Shown: positions 37,058 through 48,300 of the stretch, piece by piece
Layout: every line of letters begins with the position of its first letter
Numbering within the stretch: the stretch's first letter is position 1
DNA from: Methanobacteriota archaeon
GTDB lineage: Archaea > Thermoplasmatota > Poseidoniia > Poseidoniales > Thalassarchaeaceae
NCBI GenBank assembly: GCA_016845365.1
Contig: JAERST010000022.1
Location: 1-64,000, forward strand
Length of the DNA stretch: 64,000 bases
Reading direction: 5' to 3'
The notes under the pieces: generated by a model
What the model was told of the DNA's origin: nothing
The model's input: only the letters and a program-made list of their open reading frames with translations
Databases searched by the model: none
Made by a program: the position numbers and the translations under genes

Positions 37058-39820
37058 ATGGACGACAGACAGAAGGCAACAGCAATCACAATTGCAGGCT
37101 TGTTAATCATCGGATTGAACTTCCTTGCCCTAGCCCCCTTCGTGGCGGGACAGGTTGAGGCAGGCGTCGGTGACCAAGTTGCGGCAGGCTATGACGACGA
37201 AGCGGATTACGACGAGGATTGGCAGATGTCTACTGCCGAACGCGTCTACTTCGGTTATTCGATTACCAATGTCGACGACATCACAGTCTCAACATTGCAG
37301 GACGCTGAATTTGAGAAGATTGGACCATTCATCTACGAGGTCACAACTCACCGCGAACTCCTCGGCTTAGACTCGGATGCAGGAACTGTCACTTACTCCG
37401 AGTACGATGTTTTCGAATGGTGCGAGGATTGTACTTGGGAGGATGAAGACGGAAACGAACACGCCTCGCTCCCTGGCACAACGAACCTTACCAATCTCAA
37501 TATTCTGTGGAATACACAGCGAATCGCCGGTATGGCAACTGGAATCACATATGGTGAGATTTTCGCAAAGGCTGGATTCGCTAACAATATGATGGCATTT
37601 GATTTGCAAAATAAGGCACCATCGATTTGGGCTGCAGAGGAGATTACTGCCACAGTCGATGGGGCTTCGGCTCAACTCGAGGCGGCTGGATACGATGCCG
37701 CTACCGCCGCCGCCATGGCTCCGGTCATGGTGATGGACGGAGCCTACGATTCATGGAATGCATCGGCCGGCGGGGCCGGTCCGATGGACCCAGATTTCTC
37801 GACGAGTGCCGCAAGCATCCTCTACGATGCAGTCGACCCATCGACTGGAATCTGCATCGCCCTCACCTGCGATATCGGTCCGATGTTGGCCGCTGGAATC
37901 GGCGAGCCGAGCGAGGCAACAACACCAGTCCGCGCAGCGCTCTACGGCTACGATGCATCCGACAACGAAACCGATTGGGCCGTCTACGCGATGGCCGGCA
38001 AAAAATTCACTGATCACGGTGGAGGAGCAGACCTAGCCCAAGTCACCGACCTGCGTGAAAGACTGAACACGGTTTCGGGAGTCGATATCGCAAATGCTGA
38101 GGCACTCAACAATGTCGTATTTGGAGTCGAGGGGGTATCTCCCGAAAACGGCTTGCTCTCTGTCTCAGATTACAATGGAATCCCATTGAACGGTGTTGCA
38201 CTATTCCTACTCGGAGCTCAAGCAGATGCTTTCGGCACGATGGTGCAGTATGGAATCGGGCTGACTCAACTGCTCGGCCTCTCCGATTGGGCTGGCGAGT
38301 GGATTGGCATGGTTGGAACGCCCTCCGAGTTCCCGATGATCCTCGTCGGAGGTTCAGGAACCATGGATGCTGACCTTTGGTGGCAGACCTCATTCGGCGG
38401 CGAGGAACCTATCGCTGGAGGTTACATCCCAATAGGACTGAACCGCGGTGCTTACGAAGGCAGTGTCGACCTCGCCCCAGAGACCGTTCGAAATATTCTC
38501 TACAATCACGACAATGCCCTGACTTCCAACTTCGCAATCGCATTCATGTACGGTGAATTGGCTGGAGTTCTACCTCCGATGGACGAAGAGGGAGAGATGG
38601 CAGAAGGCGGAGTCGTGACCACATGGGACGATGCAGCCGTTGCAGACCTCTACGAAATTTCTGAGAGCGATGCTGCAGCATTGCGCAGCTGGGTTCGAGA
38701 CTTCATGTTCGAAGAGGTCATCGGAGCCTTGCTAGGCTTCCAGTACGGCGGTTCTGCCTTTACCACTCAGCCGATTGAGAATTGGCTCTACGGCTGGTCT
38801 GACCCTGTTCTTGCTGGTCTATACAGCGAAGAAGAGTCATGGGTCAAACTCGAGACAAATGCTACCTATTTGGGCTCGTCTAACGAGGACCGACCCGATG
38901 GTTTGAGCACAGGAGATTACGATGTTTACGTAATGAGCACTCGCGATGATGGAACTCTGGGGCAGAGAATGTTGCAGGGCTACACAAACTCTGATGGAGA
39001 CGGATATTGTGACTTCAAACTCAATGCAGACGGAACACTTGCCGACCCCGATTCAGACGGCATGTATCCATGTGAAGAGGGAGAAATCTACGGCATGACC
39101 GAGCACCTTCCATGGCGTGCACCTCACCGTGAGACTTCCTCGCTTGGACTGCTAACTGACAACGTTGGAAACAGCAATACCGTCGTGGCCGGAACTGCAG
39201 GTGGTGTTGGAAATGCAGACGAATCATTCAGCATGAATCTTGTCGGCTATGCAATTACTGAGACCGTGCCGGGTGATATGACCACCTTCAAGGGGGTCCC
39301 AATGCGCGAGCATACGATTGAACTCGACCCTGCTGAGAACCAGATTCAAGCGAAGTTGATCGGTTCAGGAACTTATGTCGATACAATTCCTGGAGCCCTT
39401 CCAGTTTACTTCGGCTCAACAGTCGATATGAAGGTCGAGCCGATAACAAATATGCCGATGTACGGAAAGTCAGTATCCAGCTTCTACCTCGATTTGCGAG
39501 GCCCAGGAGCAGTCAATCCTGACTTCTCAGCTGGCTCTGACGATACTCACGCAGTGTTTGAGATACACACCTTCTCGGAACTGCCTGACGATAGCGCAGA
39601 CGTGCTCGTGTGCAAGGTTCTGGACAATATAGAACCGATGTACTGGACCGACTTTGGTGGAGAAGGTGATTGTGAACTCGAGGGCACTGCGACAATCGAT
39701 TACGTTACTGCAGTTCTCTACGTTCTCGGAATCTCTCTGCTCGTCTACGGTGCGATTGGACTCTCCGGTGCTGCGGGTGGTGCTTCGCTACTCCGTGGCT
39801 CTTCCGATGAAGAAGAGTGA
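37058..39820 (+). CDS. Two-TM ectodomain protein, possible CD36/LIMP-2 (scavenger receptor class B)-like
   Basis: N-terminal TM ITIAGLLIIGLNFLALAPFVAG; C-terminal TM YVTAVLYVLGISLLVYGAIGL; IGPFIYEVTTHRE, TVTYSEYDVFEW, NWLYGWSDPVLAGL, VDMKVEPITNMPMYGKSVSSFYLDL resemble CD36-family signatures. Confidence 0.55.
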   Translation: MDDRQKATAITIAGLLIIGLNFLALAPFVAGQVEAGVGDQVAAGYDDEADYDEDWQMSTAERVYFGYSITNVDDITVSTLQDAEFEKIGPFIYEVTTHRELLGLDSDAGTVTYSEYDVFEWCEDCTWEDEDGNEHASLPGTTNLTNLNILWNTQRIAGMATGITYGEIFAKAGFANNMMAFDLQNKAPSIWAAEEITATVDGASAQLEAAGYDAATAAAMAPVMVMDGAYDSWNASAGGAGPMDPDFSTSAASILYDAVDPSTGICIALTCDIGPMLAAGIGEPSEATTPVRAALYGYDASDNETDWAVYAMAGKKFTDHGGGADLAQVTDLRERLNTVSGVDIANAEALNNVVFGVEGVSPENGLLSVSDYNGIPLNGVALFLLGAQADAFGTMVQYGIGLTQLLGLSDWAGEWIGMVGTPSEFPMILVGGSGTMDADLWWQTSFGGEEPIAGGYIPIGLNRGAYEGSVDLAPETVRNILYNHDNALTSNFAIAFMYGELAGVLPPMDEEGEMAEGGVVTTWDDAAVADLYEISESDAAALRSWVRDFMFEEVIGALLGFQYGGSAFTTQPIENWLYGWSDPVLAGLYSEEESWVKLETNATYLGSSNEDRPDGLSTGDYDVYVMSTRDDGTLGQRMLQGYTNSDGDGYCDFKLNADGTLADPDSDGMYPCEEGEIYGMTEHLPWRAPHRETSSLGLLTDNVGNSNTVVAGTAGGVGNADESFSMNLVGYAITETVPGDMTTFKGVPMREHTIELDPAENQIQAKLIGSGTYVDTIPGALPVYFGSTVDMKVEPITNMPMYGKSVSSFYLDLRGPGAVNPDFSAGSDDTHAVFEIHTFSELPDDSADVLVCKVLDNIEPMYWTDFGGEGDCELEGTATIDYVTAVLYVLGISLLVYGAIGLSGAAGGASLLRGSSDEEE

Positions 39821-39836
39821 GACAAACTAACCCATG

Positions 39837-39891
39837 TCTCGGCTGAGGCCGAGACTCGGCCGGCTTTGCCGGCCGGCCGCGCGCATGCGCG
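39837..39891. promoter_or_regulatory. Cluster of GC-rich inverted repeats (three adjacent hairpins)
   Basis: TCTCGGC-tgag-GCCGAGA (39837-39854); CGGCCGGC-ttt-GCCGGCCG (39857-39875); palindrome CGCGCATGCGCG (39880-39891). Confidence 0.8.
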
Positions 39892-39903
39892 AAGGGTTCA
39901 ACC

Positions 39904-42900
39904 GTGAAGCGCCGAACGAGGCGCGCGATGCAACAGCGTTCAGCAGTGGTCACCTCCACCCTTCTCATCGCGCTGTTTCTAGCGAGCCTCGCTAGCCCTG
40001 CAGTGATGCTGACCGATGAGGCATCGAAAACTCGTGATTCAGGAGAGGATTCTGCTTGTGTGGTTTGCATAACTGAGGTGATGCCAAATGCCGATGGTTC
40101 GGACCAAGGCATCTTTCCTCAAGGAGAGTGGGTTGAACTTCTCAATACAGGGGCTGATGCGGTCAACCTCGAGGGTTGGACGATTGTCGATATTGGAGGT
40201 TGGACTCACCCGATCAACGCAACAACCTGGGTAGGATTTGCTGAACTCGCAACGCCGTTCACTATCGAGGCCGGAGCTTATGCGGTAATCGCCGAGAATG
40301 AAATTGGCACCCTGCGAATCAATAATGCCGGTGAGACGCTGTACCTTCGCGACGCAACCGACCAATCCGTTCACGAGGTCGTCACCGGACAAGCGGGCAA
40401 TGGCATGGCGAAGATTCCGGACCCCTCTGACTCAACGGCAGAATATGTCGATGCCGAAGAACCGACCCCGGGCCTAGTCAATAGTGCTCCAGTCGATAGT
40501 GGCGGTGACGGCGGCTCGGGCGGTGACGATGGCTCCGGTGGAGGCGACGGCAACGGAGATGGTGATTGGCAAGACGCCGGCACCGCACCTTGGGACGGCG
40601 AATTCGATATTCGCTTCACAGGGATTATGCCCGTTGAAATTCCTGGCCGAGATAATGACTGGCTAGAAATTACCAATTTCGGCGATGAGCCAGCCAATTT
40701 AACAGGCTGGACGATTGAACGCATTCGCCCGACCACCCCATGGATCTCCAAGTTCGGGCTATTCGAACTAGACAGCGGCGAGTCGGTGGTTCTGTCAGAT
40801 AATCCGAGCAACCTACTCGCCGACGGCGGAATAACCGCAATCGATGGAAATTCCGCCCTCAACAATATGCCTTGGCTGGTAGATTCAGGCGGATCTCTCC
40901 AGCTCAAGGCGCCTGATGGTACGGTCGTCGACGCCCTCGTTTACGATGGCGGCGACGCCGAAATCGACGGCTGGACGGGTCCAGCCGTCTCAGTCCCGGG
41001 CGATGGCTCGCCCGGACTGATTCTCATGCGCGGAGACGGATGCACTGCGGGAGCGGACACCGACTCCGCGGCAGACTGGGAGCAAAGATGGATTCGCATC
41101 GGAGCTTCCACCTTCTGTGAGGGGTCTGAATTCGGCCCACACGATGGCCTCGCAGCAAAGGCCTCATTCAGCCCCGAGAACGGCCTCGCCGACCTTCTCG
41201 CTTGGCTCGGCGAGGCTTCTGAAACACTGCACATCCACGTCTATGAATTCCTCAATGCCGACCTGACCAACGCACTCATCGAGGCAGAGGCCCGAGGAGT
41301 CGAAGTTACGCTGCTTTTGGAAGAGGGCATTCTCGACGATTCACAGACTATCGAGAACCAACGCGGCCACGCTCAAGCGGTTCACGACGCGGGCGGAACA
41401 GTCCTCTGGATGTCCGACCCAACAGACATTAGTTCGCCCTATCCTTTCATCCACAGCAAGGTCGCAGTACGCGATTCTGAGAGCGTTTGGATGTCTTCTG
41501 GGAATTGGAAATATTCGAGCCTTCCAGAGAGTGGAGAATCCGGAAATCGCGAGTGGTCAATCTTCGTTGATTCGAGTGAATTCGCGACCGAGGTTTTGAC
41601 TCGAATGGCATGGGATGAGAACGCCAATCATCTGCACATCGATGCTCATTCCTTCCTGCACTCACCGGCTTCTGGATGGTCGCTGCCGAGCGGTTCTGAC
41701 ACCACCCCAAGTGCTTCACTGGACCCCGACACGACGGACATTTCGAGAATTCGTCTGCTGACCTGCCCGGATGATTGTGTAGATGGTTTGCTTGCTGAAA
41801 TCGGTGCTGCCGAGTCGAGGATTCGGCTTTCTGTGCAATACCTCGACCTCGACTGGTATTGGGGCTTTGGCGCTGAGAATCCTGTGCTTTCGGCTTTGCA
41901 CGAGGCGGCGGCGCGAGGTGTGCGAATCGAATTAATGCTGAATGCTTACTATGCTGACCATGACGATGATATCCGCGACGCTGTGAATCTGTTGAATACC
42001 GAGTGGAATGTGACTCAGGGTTTCGATGTCAATGCACGGTTAATGGCGACATCGGATTCTATCTGGAAGCTGCATAACAAGGGGATGATTGTCGACGATG
42101 ACACGGTGCTGGTCGGCTCGATGAATTGGGGTTCAAACTCGATGCTACGCAATCGCGAGATGGGCGTCATCGTCGAGTCGGAGGACTTGACTGCGATTTA
42201 CGCGGCCAAGTTCGCCGAGGATTGGAATCGTTTGGACGAGCACACCGATTCAGATGGAGATTTACTGCCCGATGCTTGGGAGGTCGCAAATGGGCTGGAC
42301 CGCAATGCTGCGGCTGTGCTCGGCACCGCCCAGAGCGAGCAATCATTGGACCCCGATGAAGACGGATTGAACAATCTCGATGAGTATCTTCTGGGCGGTG
42401 ACCCGCATGACCCAGACACGGATGATGATTGCATCTTAGATGGTGAGGAACCTGAATTTGCAAGGTCGGTCATGCGCGCGCCATCGGTATCGATGAATTC
42501 GAATGATGTCGATGAAAATGGTGTTCCTGATGGCGCCCAATTCGGCTGTGAGAACGGTTCGGGAAGCGTCGACCCAGGGAACGGTGGTGGCGAAGGAGGA
42601 ACAGGCACCGGCGAAGGAAATGGCGAGGGTGGCGAAGGTAATGGAGAGGGAGGCGGCATCATCAATGTCCGAGAAGACCCTCTGTCGACGCCGGGTGCGA
42701 AATTCCTACTCGGACTGACCTTGATTGCGGCCGTCTCGCTTGCCGGCGCGGGATTGACGATGATTCGCCGGCCGAAAATCCTCACGGAAGAACGCCTAGT
42801 CGACGATTCAGGATATCGATTCGATGATGCCGATTCCGAGCGCGCGATCCTCAAAGGAACGCGCTTCGATGAAGAATCTGAGGATACACGAGAGTGGACC

Positions 42901-43047
42901 GAGGGCCGTGACGATGGTGTTCACGGAGCCATTGTTTTGGATGGATTTGCTTTCGAAGGACTTAGCCGAGACGAGGTCCAAATGCGCCTCGATAGCGGCG
43001 TCACCATCGAAGAATTACGCGATGAACACGGCGAGGATGAGGCATGA
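39904..43047 (+). CDS. Secreted lamin-tail-domain plus phospholipase-D-like protein with TSP3-like linker, C-terminal TM and cytosolic tail
   Basis: Two LTD-like units (GEWVELLNTGADAVNLEGWTIVD; NDWLEITNFGDEPANLTGWTIER); two PLD HxK motifs (FIHSKVAVRDSESVWMSSGNWK; LHNKGMIVDDDTVLVGSMNWGSN); TM FLLGLTLIAAVSLAGAGLTMI. Confidence 0.85.
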   Translation: MKRRTRRAMQQRSAVVTSTLLIALFLASLASPAVMLTDEASKTRDSGEDSACVVCITEVMPNADGSDQGIFPQGEWVELLNTGADAVNLEGWTIVDIGGWTHPINATTWVGFAELATPFTIEAGAYAVIAENEIGTLRINNAGETLYLRDATDQSVHEVVTGQAGNGMAKIPDPSDSTAEYVDAEEPTPGLVNSAPVDSGGDGGSGGDDGSGGGDGNGDGDWQDAGTAPWDGEFDIRFTGIMPVEIPGRDNDWLEITNFGDEPANLTGWTIERIRPTTPWISKFGLFELDSGESVVLSDNPSNLLADGGITAIDGNSALNNMPWLVDSGGSLQLKAPDGTVVDALVYDGGDAEIDGWTGPAVSVPGDGSPGLILMRGDGCTAGADTDSAADWEQRWIRIGASTFCEGSEFGPHDGLAAKASFSPENGLADLLAWLGEASETLHIHVYEFLNADLTNALIEAEARGVEVTLLLEEGILDDSQTIENQRGHAQAVHDAGGTVLWMSDPTDISSPYPFIHSKVAVRDSESVWMSSGNWKYSSLPESGESGNREWSIFVDSSEFATEVLTRMAWDENANHLHIDAHSFLHSPASGWSLPSGSDTTPSASLDPDTTDISRIRLLTCPDDCVDGLLAEIGAAESRIRLSVQYLDLDWYWGFGAENPVLSALHEAAARGVRIELMLNAYYADHDDDIRDAVNLLNTEWNVTQGFDVNARLMATSDSIWKLHNKGMIVDDDTVLVGSMNWGSNSMLRNREMGVIVESEDLTAIYAAKFAEDWNRLDEHTDSDGDLLPDAWEVANGLDRNAAAVLGTAQSEQSLDPDEDGLNNLDEYLLGGDPHDPDTDDDCILDGEEPEFARSVMRAPSVSMNSNDVDENGVPDGAQFGCENGSGSVDPGNGGGEGGTGTGEGNGEGGEGNGEGGGIINVREDPLSTPGAKFLLGLTLIAAVSLAGAGLTMIRRPKILTEERLVDDSGYRFDDADSERAILKGTRFDEESEDTREWTEGRDDGVHGAIVLDGFAFEGLSRDEVQMRLDSGVTIEELRDEHGEDEA

Positions 43048-44321
43048 GCGACCCGATTGGCCAGCTGGTCAAAGGGGTCGTCGACGGTTCGCACAGCGAC
43101 GAAGAAGTGGTCGAATGGTTGCACGGGATTTTCGAAAATGGGCTCGATGGCGAGTCGACTATTCGGCTTACTGAGGCTATGCGCGACTCGGGCGAGGTGC
43201 TCGATTGGCCTAGCGAATGGGCGCACCTCGTCGTCGATAAACACTCGACAGGGGGGGTGGGAGACAAAGTCTCGATTCCGCTTGCACCCGCCCTCGCTGC
43301 GTGTGGGGCCAAAGTGCCGATGATTTCTGGGCGCGGGCTCGGCCATACCGGTGGAACGCTAGACAAATTGGAGAGTATTCGCGGATTCAAGGTTGATTTG
43401 ACGAGCGCTGAATTGCGCACTCAGGTTGAACAAATCGGAGTGGCCATGGTCGGTCAGACCGATTCTTTGGTCCCCGCCGACAAACGAATGTATGCATTGA
43501 GAGATGTCACTGGAACTGTGGCTTCGATTCCTCTAATCACATCTTCAATCGTCTCGAAAAAGTCGGCAGAAGGATTGGCCGCCCTCGTTCTCGATGTCAA
43601 GCATGGGCGGGCGGCATTCATGGTCGAGCGCGCGCAGGCCGAGGCACTCGCGCGCTCGATGTCCGAGGCCGCCAACGGCATGGGCGTGGCGACCTCGGTG
43701 GTCTTGACGACGATGGACCAACCATTGGGCTGCGCGGTTGGAAATGCCTTGGAAATCGTCGAATCAGTGGAGACACTTTGCGGGCGGGGGCCGCACGATT
43801 TGGAAGAATTGGTTTGCGTTCAAGGCGGTTTGTTACTCGTCAGTGCTGGATTAGCCTGCGATTTGGCCGAAGGCGCATTGAAGATTCACGATTCGCTGAA
43901 TGACGGCAGCGCCTTCGAAAAATTCCTTCAAATGGTACAAGCCCAAGGTGGCGACCCGAGTGATTTCGAAAGTGACCATTCGATGCTCAAATCATTGGGT
44001 CTGCTCGATAAAGAACTACTCTCGACCGAACTCTTCGCCGAATCCGCAGGAAGTGTCAGCGATATCGATGCCATGACTATCGCTCAAGCCTGCCTAGAGT
44101 TGGGCTCGGGTCGGCAATCATTAGGGCAGGAAATCGACCGAGGCGTTGGTGTAATTCTCGAAGCGCAAGTGGGGGATTCAGTAGACGAGGGCGATCCATT
44201 ACTCGTCATTTACCACCGTGGAGAATTGCCGGCCGGTATGTCTCAATCTCTGACCGATGCCTTCACTCTCAGTGAGGGCGAGGTTGAATTGCAATCACGA
44301 ATCACGGACATCATCAGGTGA
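43044..44321 (+). CDS. deoA: Thymidine/pyrimidine-nucleoside phosphorylase
   Basis: DKHSTGGVGDKVSIPLAPALAACGAKVPMISGRGLGHTGGTLDKLESI; QTDSLVPADKRMYALRDVTGTV; ATGA overlap with upstream gene. Confidence 0.93.
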   Translation: MSDPIGQLVKGVVDGSHSDEEVVEWLHGIFENGLDGESTIRLTEAMRDSGEVLDWPSEWAHLVVDKHSTGGVGDKVSIPLAPALAACGAKVPMISGRGLGHTGGTLDKLESIRGFKVDLTSAELRTQVEQIGVAMVGQTDSLVPADKRMYALRDVTGTVASIPLITSSIVSKKSAEGLAALVLDVKHGRAAFMVERAQAEALARSMSEAANGMGVATSVVLTTMDQPLGCAVGNALEIVESVETLCGRGPHDLEELVCVQGGLLLVSAGLACDLAEGALKIHDSLNDGSAFEKFLQMVQAQGGDPSDFESDHSMLKSLGLLDKELLSTELFAESAGSVSDIDAMTIAQACLELGSGRQSLGQEIDRGVGVILEAQVGDSVDEGDPLLVIYHRGELPAGMSQSLTDAFTLSEGEVELQSRITDIIR

Positions 44322-44325
44322 TGGT

Positions 44326-45381
44326 GTGCGACTCGGCCATATCGACCAGATGAAGGCTATCGCAATCCTTTGCATGGTCGAGGTTCACACGGCTGCAATC
44401 CTACCGCCCGAAGGCATCTCGGTTGGTCATCCTGCGGCATTCGTCGCAGCTGCCTTCGGAGGAATGGCCGCTCCGCTATTCGTCACCGTCTCCGGCTGGG
44501 GAATGCATCGCGGAGCTAAGAAACGCTTCGCGGATGGCTTGGCCTCACGCGCGTGGGTAGATTGGGTTCTACCGCGCGTGGTCGTTCTAACCGCTTGCCA
44601 ATTACTCGTCAATGTCCTGCTCGCAGCCGAGCGCGGCGGGCGCTTCGAATGGCATACTCCCGGAGTATTGACGCTGCTTGCAATCGCCGCACTGCTCGCA
44701 CCACTAATCGCGCGATTAAGCGCACAAAGCCTCGCGGTTTTGTTTACCCTCTTTGCCATCACACCCCTCATCGGCGGCGAATACACAGGCTCAGAACTGA
44801 CCTGGTTTGAGCGTGTAGACGCGGCGGGAGCAAGTGAATGGTTCGAGCGTCTTTTCGTCAATGGAACCTATCCAGTCTTGCCTTGGTTGGCCCTTTCCAC
44901 GCTCGGCGCACTACTCGCCGAGAGCGAAGATAAGCCAGAATATAGGCGATTCATTCTCGTCGGTGGTGCAGGTGTTCTCGTCGCCAGCATCATTGTCTCG
45001 GTCAGAACTGGCACCGCTTGGGCACTCACTGAAGGAGATGCAATCCTCACCTTCTTCCCTGCCTCGATCTTCTTCGTTTTCATCACCGCGATGTTCGTTT
45101 TCATAGCCCACGAAGTACTGCTCCTAAACCAACAAAGAGGCCGCCTCAATCTCGCATTCCTCGAGGCCTCAGGACGACTCACCCTGACGATTTACGTCCT
45201 CCACTTCGCAGTCCTAGGCCTTGCCGCCAACTACATGCTAGACCAGCCAAGACTCGCGCTAATCCCAGCATTCGCAGTCACTTTCGCCCACACCTTGGCG
45301 TGGATACCTCTAGCAATCCTTCACCAGAAACACTGCCCAAACCTAAGCCTCGAAGCACTGCTGCGCCGAATCAGCTCGTAG
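44326..45381 (+). CDS. Polytopic acyltransferase-like membrane protein (acyltransferase-3/DUF1624-type)
   Basis: HIDQMKAIAILCMVEVHTAAILPP...FGGMAAPLFVTVSGWGMHRG, about 10 TM; probable GTG start at 44326 just after deoA. Confidence 0.65.
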   Translation: MRLGHIDQMKAIAILCMVEVHTAAILPPEGISVGHPAAFVAAAFGGMAAPLFVTVSGWGMHRGAKKRFADGLASRAWVDWVLPRVVVLTACQLLVNVLLAAERGGRFEWHTPGVLTLLAIAALLAPLIARLSAQSLAVLFTLFAITPLIGGEYTGSELTWFERVDAAGASEWFERLFVNGTYPVLPWLALSTLGALLAESEDKPEYRRFILVGGAGVLVASIIVSVRTGTAWALTEGDAILTFFPASIFFVFITAMFVFIAHEVLLLNQQRGRLNLAFLEASGRLTLTIYVLHFAVLGLAANYMLDQPRLALIPAFAVTFAHTLAWIPLAILHQKHCPNLSLEALLRRISS

Positions 45382-48300
45382 TCGTCCAACTAATCGGCCC
45401 AAACCAAGTATCGCGCCCATCACTGCTCGACTTGACCCTCGCATAGTAAGTCGTCGAGCTCGACAGCCCAGTCAATTCAGCCTCTCCCCAGCCGACCTCA
45501 GCATCACCAAGATCGGCTGAATTACCCCACAGAAGCGATTGATTGCCCATATCTGTGGTGCCATAATAAAGCGTCAAAGTGGTATTCGTACCATTATCAT
45601 AAGTCTCCCAAACAAAGTCGGACGCACTACTAGTGACATTAGCGGCCGCAAGCCCACGGAGCATCGCATCATAGGAGAAATACTCCCCACGCAATTGGTC
45701 ATCAACCCAGACCGGGAGGTGGTCGAGGTCATCGAAGGTCTTCTGTGTCAGTGGGAATCCCCAAGCGGCGTGGTAAGGAGCCGTATTGTAGCCGGTAGCA
45801 TTTGAAAGATGCAAAACCCAAGCATTGAATTTCTCATCACCGGTATTCGGAACTTGATTTGCTGGAAGTGTGTAATAGACTGTCAAAGCCTCGGTTATCG
45901 GCTCCCATCCTTCCCAGTATTCCTTGACCATGTAGTAAGTTACCAAAGCAATCCAAACCGACCAACTGTTGATATTTGCACCATTATCGAAGTAATTCCG
46001 CACATTTGCATCGCGGTTTTCTGGCGACATCGACCCGTGTCCATGACCGACTCCAACAAGGTCCTCCATCAAGTAAAGGCTGGCAAAATTACAACCAGTT
46101 TCGGTTGTTCCGGGAAGAGTTGAGGGCATCCATTGGTGGTTGTGACCTAATTCGTGGAACATCCCCCAATCTCCGTTCGTGCTGATGTAATCTAGATCCA
46201 TGACTCCAGCGACAGATGCTGTGTGAGCCATGAATGGATAACCCGAGTGCATCCATCCTGCTGAAATTTGCACATCGAAGACCGCTCGCTCGACTCGCGG
46301 CCAAGGTTCGAATCCGTAGACCTCGTGTTCCATCGCCAGAGCGATATCCCACCACTCCATCAAATCGGTTGGATTTTCGAGATCCCTAATGTCACTGCTA
46401 GGCACGCTCATGATGAAGTCGTGCCCGATCATCTCGGCCCACGGTGCTGGGTAATCTCTGACAGTATTTGTCCAAACATAATCGGTGGTTTCATCGAGGA
46501 TAAACATCGGGGCGCGGACTGCGCCGCTGAAACTGACCTCGATGTCTCCATATTCGGAGCCGGCGGGAATCCAGACGTAGATTGGCCCGCCGAATGCATT
46601 TGCTACTTCGATGCTTGTCGAGTCGAAGTCGAAGGAGCGGTATATTCTCGCGTGGCGGTGTATTCTTTCCTTATGCCACAGGCCATCGGTGTGGGCACCG
46701 ATGAGGATGTAGAAAGTGAGATTGGCTGTGTCTTGGTCAACGCTTACGGTGACAACTTCGCCCGGGGCTGCGTACAGGCCAGTGGCCATTCTCAGATGGG
46801 ATCTGGCGCCAGCATAACCGAAGTATCCGTGCAAGCCTGGTTGTGTTGCGTTGACGGTGACCGTTCGCGATATTCTTGTGGCATTTGATGGCACTTCGCC
46901 GGGGAATTCAACATGGCTCGGGTGAGCTGGCAATTCATCCGGCGGCAGCATCCACATGAGTGCGTCTTCGAGGCGCAGAATGATGTCGGCGACTGGGTCT
47001 GCGCCGAGGTCGTAGCCGCCTGAAGCCGGGACGACTGTGTATCCTGTTTGGTTTACCAGGTCCCGAAGTGGTGTCCAGAATTTCTTGTAATCGAGGGTTA
47101 CTACCCATGTGCAATCTGAGATGGCGGCGTAAGCGATTGCTGCTTCTTCAGAAGACATTGGGGTGCCGTCGATGCGGTCTGCGAGAACCGCTTCGACGGC
47201 ATTTGAAATCGTATAGTAGCGATGAGGGATATTCTGGAAATTGATATCGTTTCCACCGTAAGCGCTTGAGATGAATAGGCCGGTTTTCTTGGCGATTTTA
47301 TTGCCCGGATAATTGTGGGCGACATCGCTGTTGAAGTAGGACCAATACCAAGCGTGGCCGCCCATTACGATGCCACCTCCTTCCTCCATGAAGGCTACCA
47401 AATTGGCGTTGTCAGCATCATCGTGGTCGTTCCAAAATTCGTCGAGCAGGCAATCGAGGCCGCTGAGGTCTCTTGGGGTTACAGAATAGTGAACGGTGTG
47501 TCCTTCGCCCTCTAATTCGTCCGCGAAGTGCTCGTAGCCGCTACCGTAGGCCAGTCCGACCTCCGCCGCTTCTCCACAAGCCCATTCAACTGCTCTCAAA
47601 TTGAATGTAGTATTGTAACCGACCCAACCCTCATGTCCGAATCCAATCATCTTCCCACGACCGACGTGGCTTCCTGAGACCACCGCGTTATTCGAGTCAT
47701 CCAATCCGAGTGGAAAGGCCCACTTTCCGATCGGTAAGATGTGCGAGGGATAACCGCCCCAATCTGCCTTCTCAAGACCTTGTAGCAACTCTTGTTGGTC
47801 GGCGCGGATATCGTGGACTCCAATCCAAATGATTAGGCCGACCGCGCCGCCCGAATTATTCGCCCAAATGGTGTACTGCGCCCAATCTGTGCGCTCGTTT
47901 GGAATTCCTTCGATGCTGCCATTTGAGGCGAGGCTGAGTCCGATTGGGAGGGCCGGGTCGACCTCCCATGTCTCGATATCTGGACCGTCATTTGTTACGC
48001 CGATGAATGCTGGTTCATCGGCGGCTAGGGCGTATTGGTTCTGTTCGAAGGAAATCAAGTCAGGCGGTTGGCTCGTGACTCTAAGTCTGAACTCGGTAGA
48101 GGGAGAACCGCCGGTATTATTCGCCCAGATGGTGTAGGTAGTCCATGGTTGCATATCTTGGACTGTGCCTTGAATTCGCCCATTGGTGGTGTCGAATTGG
48201 ACACCGTTCGGTAGTGGGGGGGCGATTTGCCAAGTATCGGGGGTTCCACCTCTGTGGGTTGGAGCAAGGTTGAGACTCTCGCCTTGCCTCAGGGATAATT

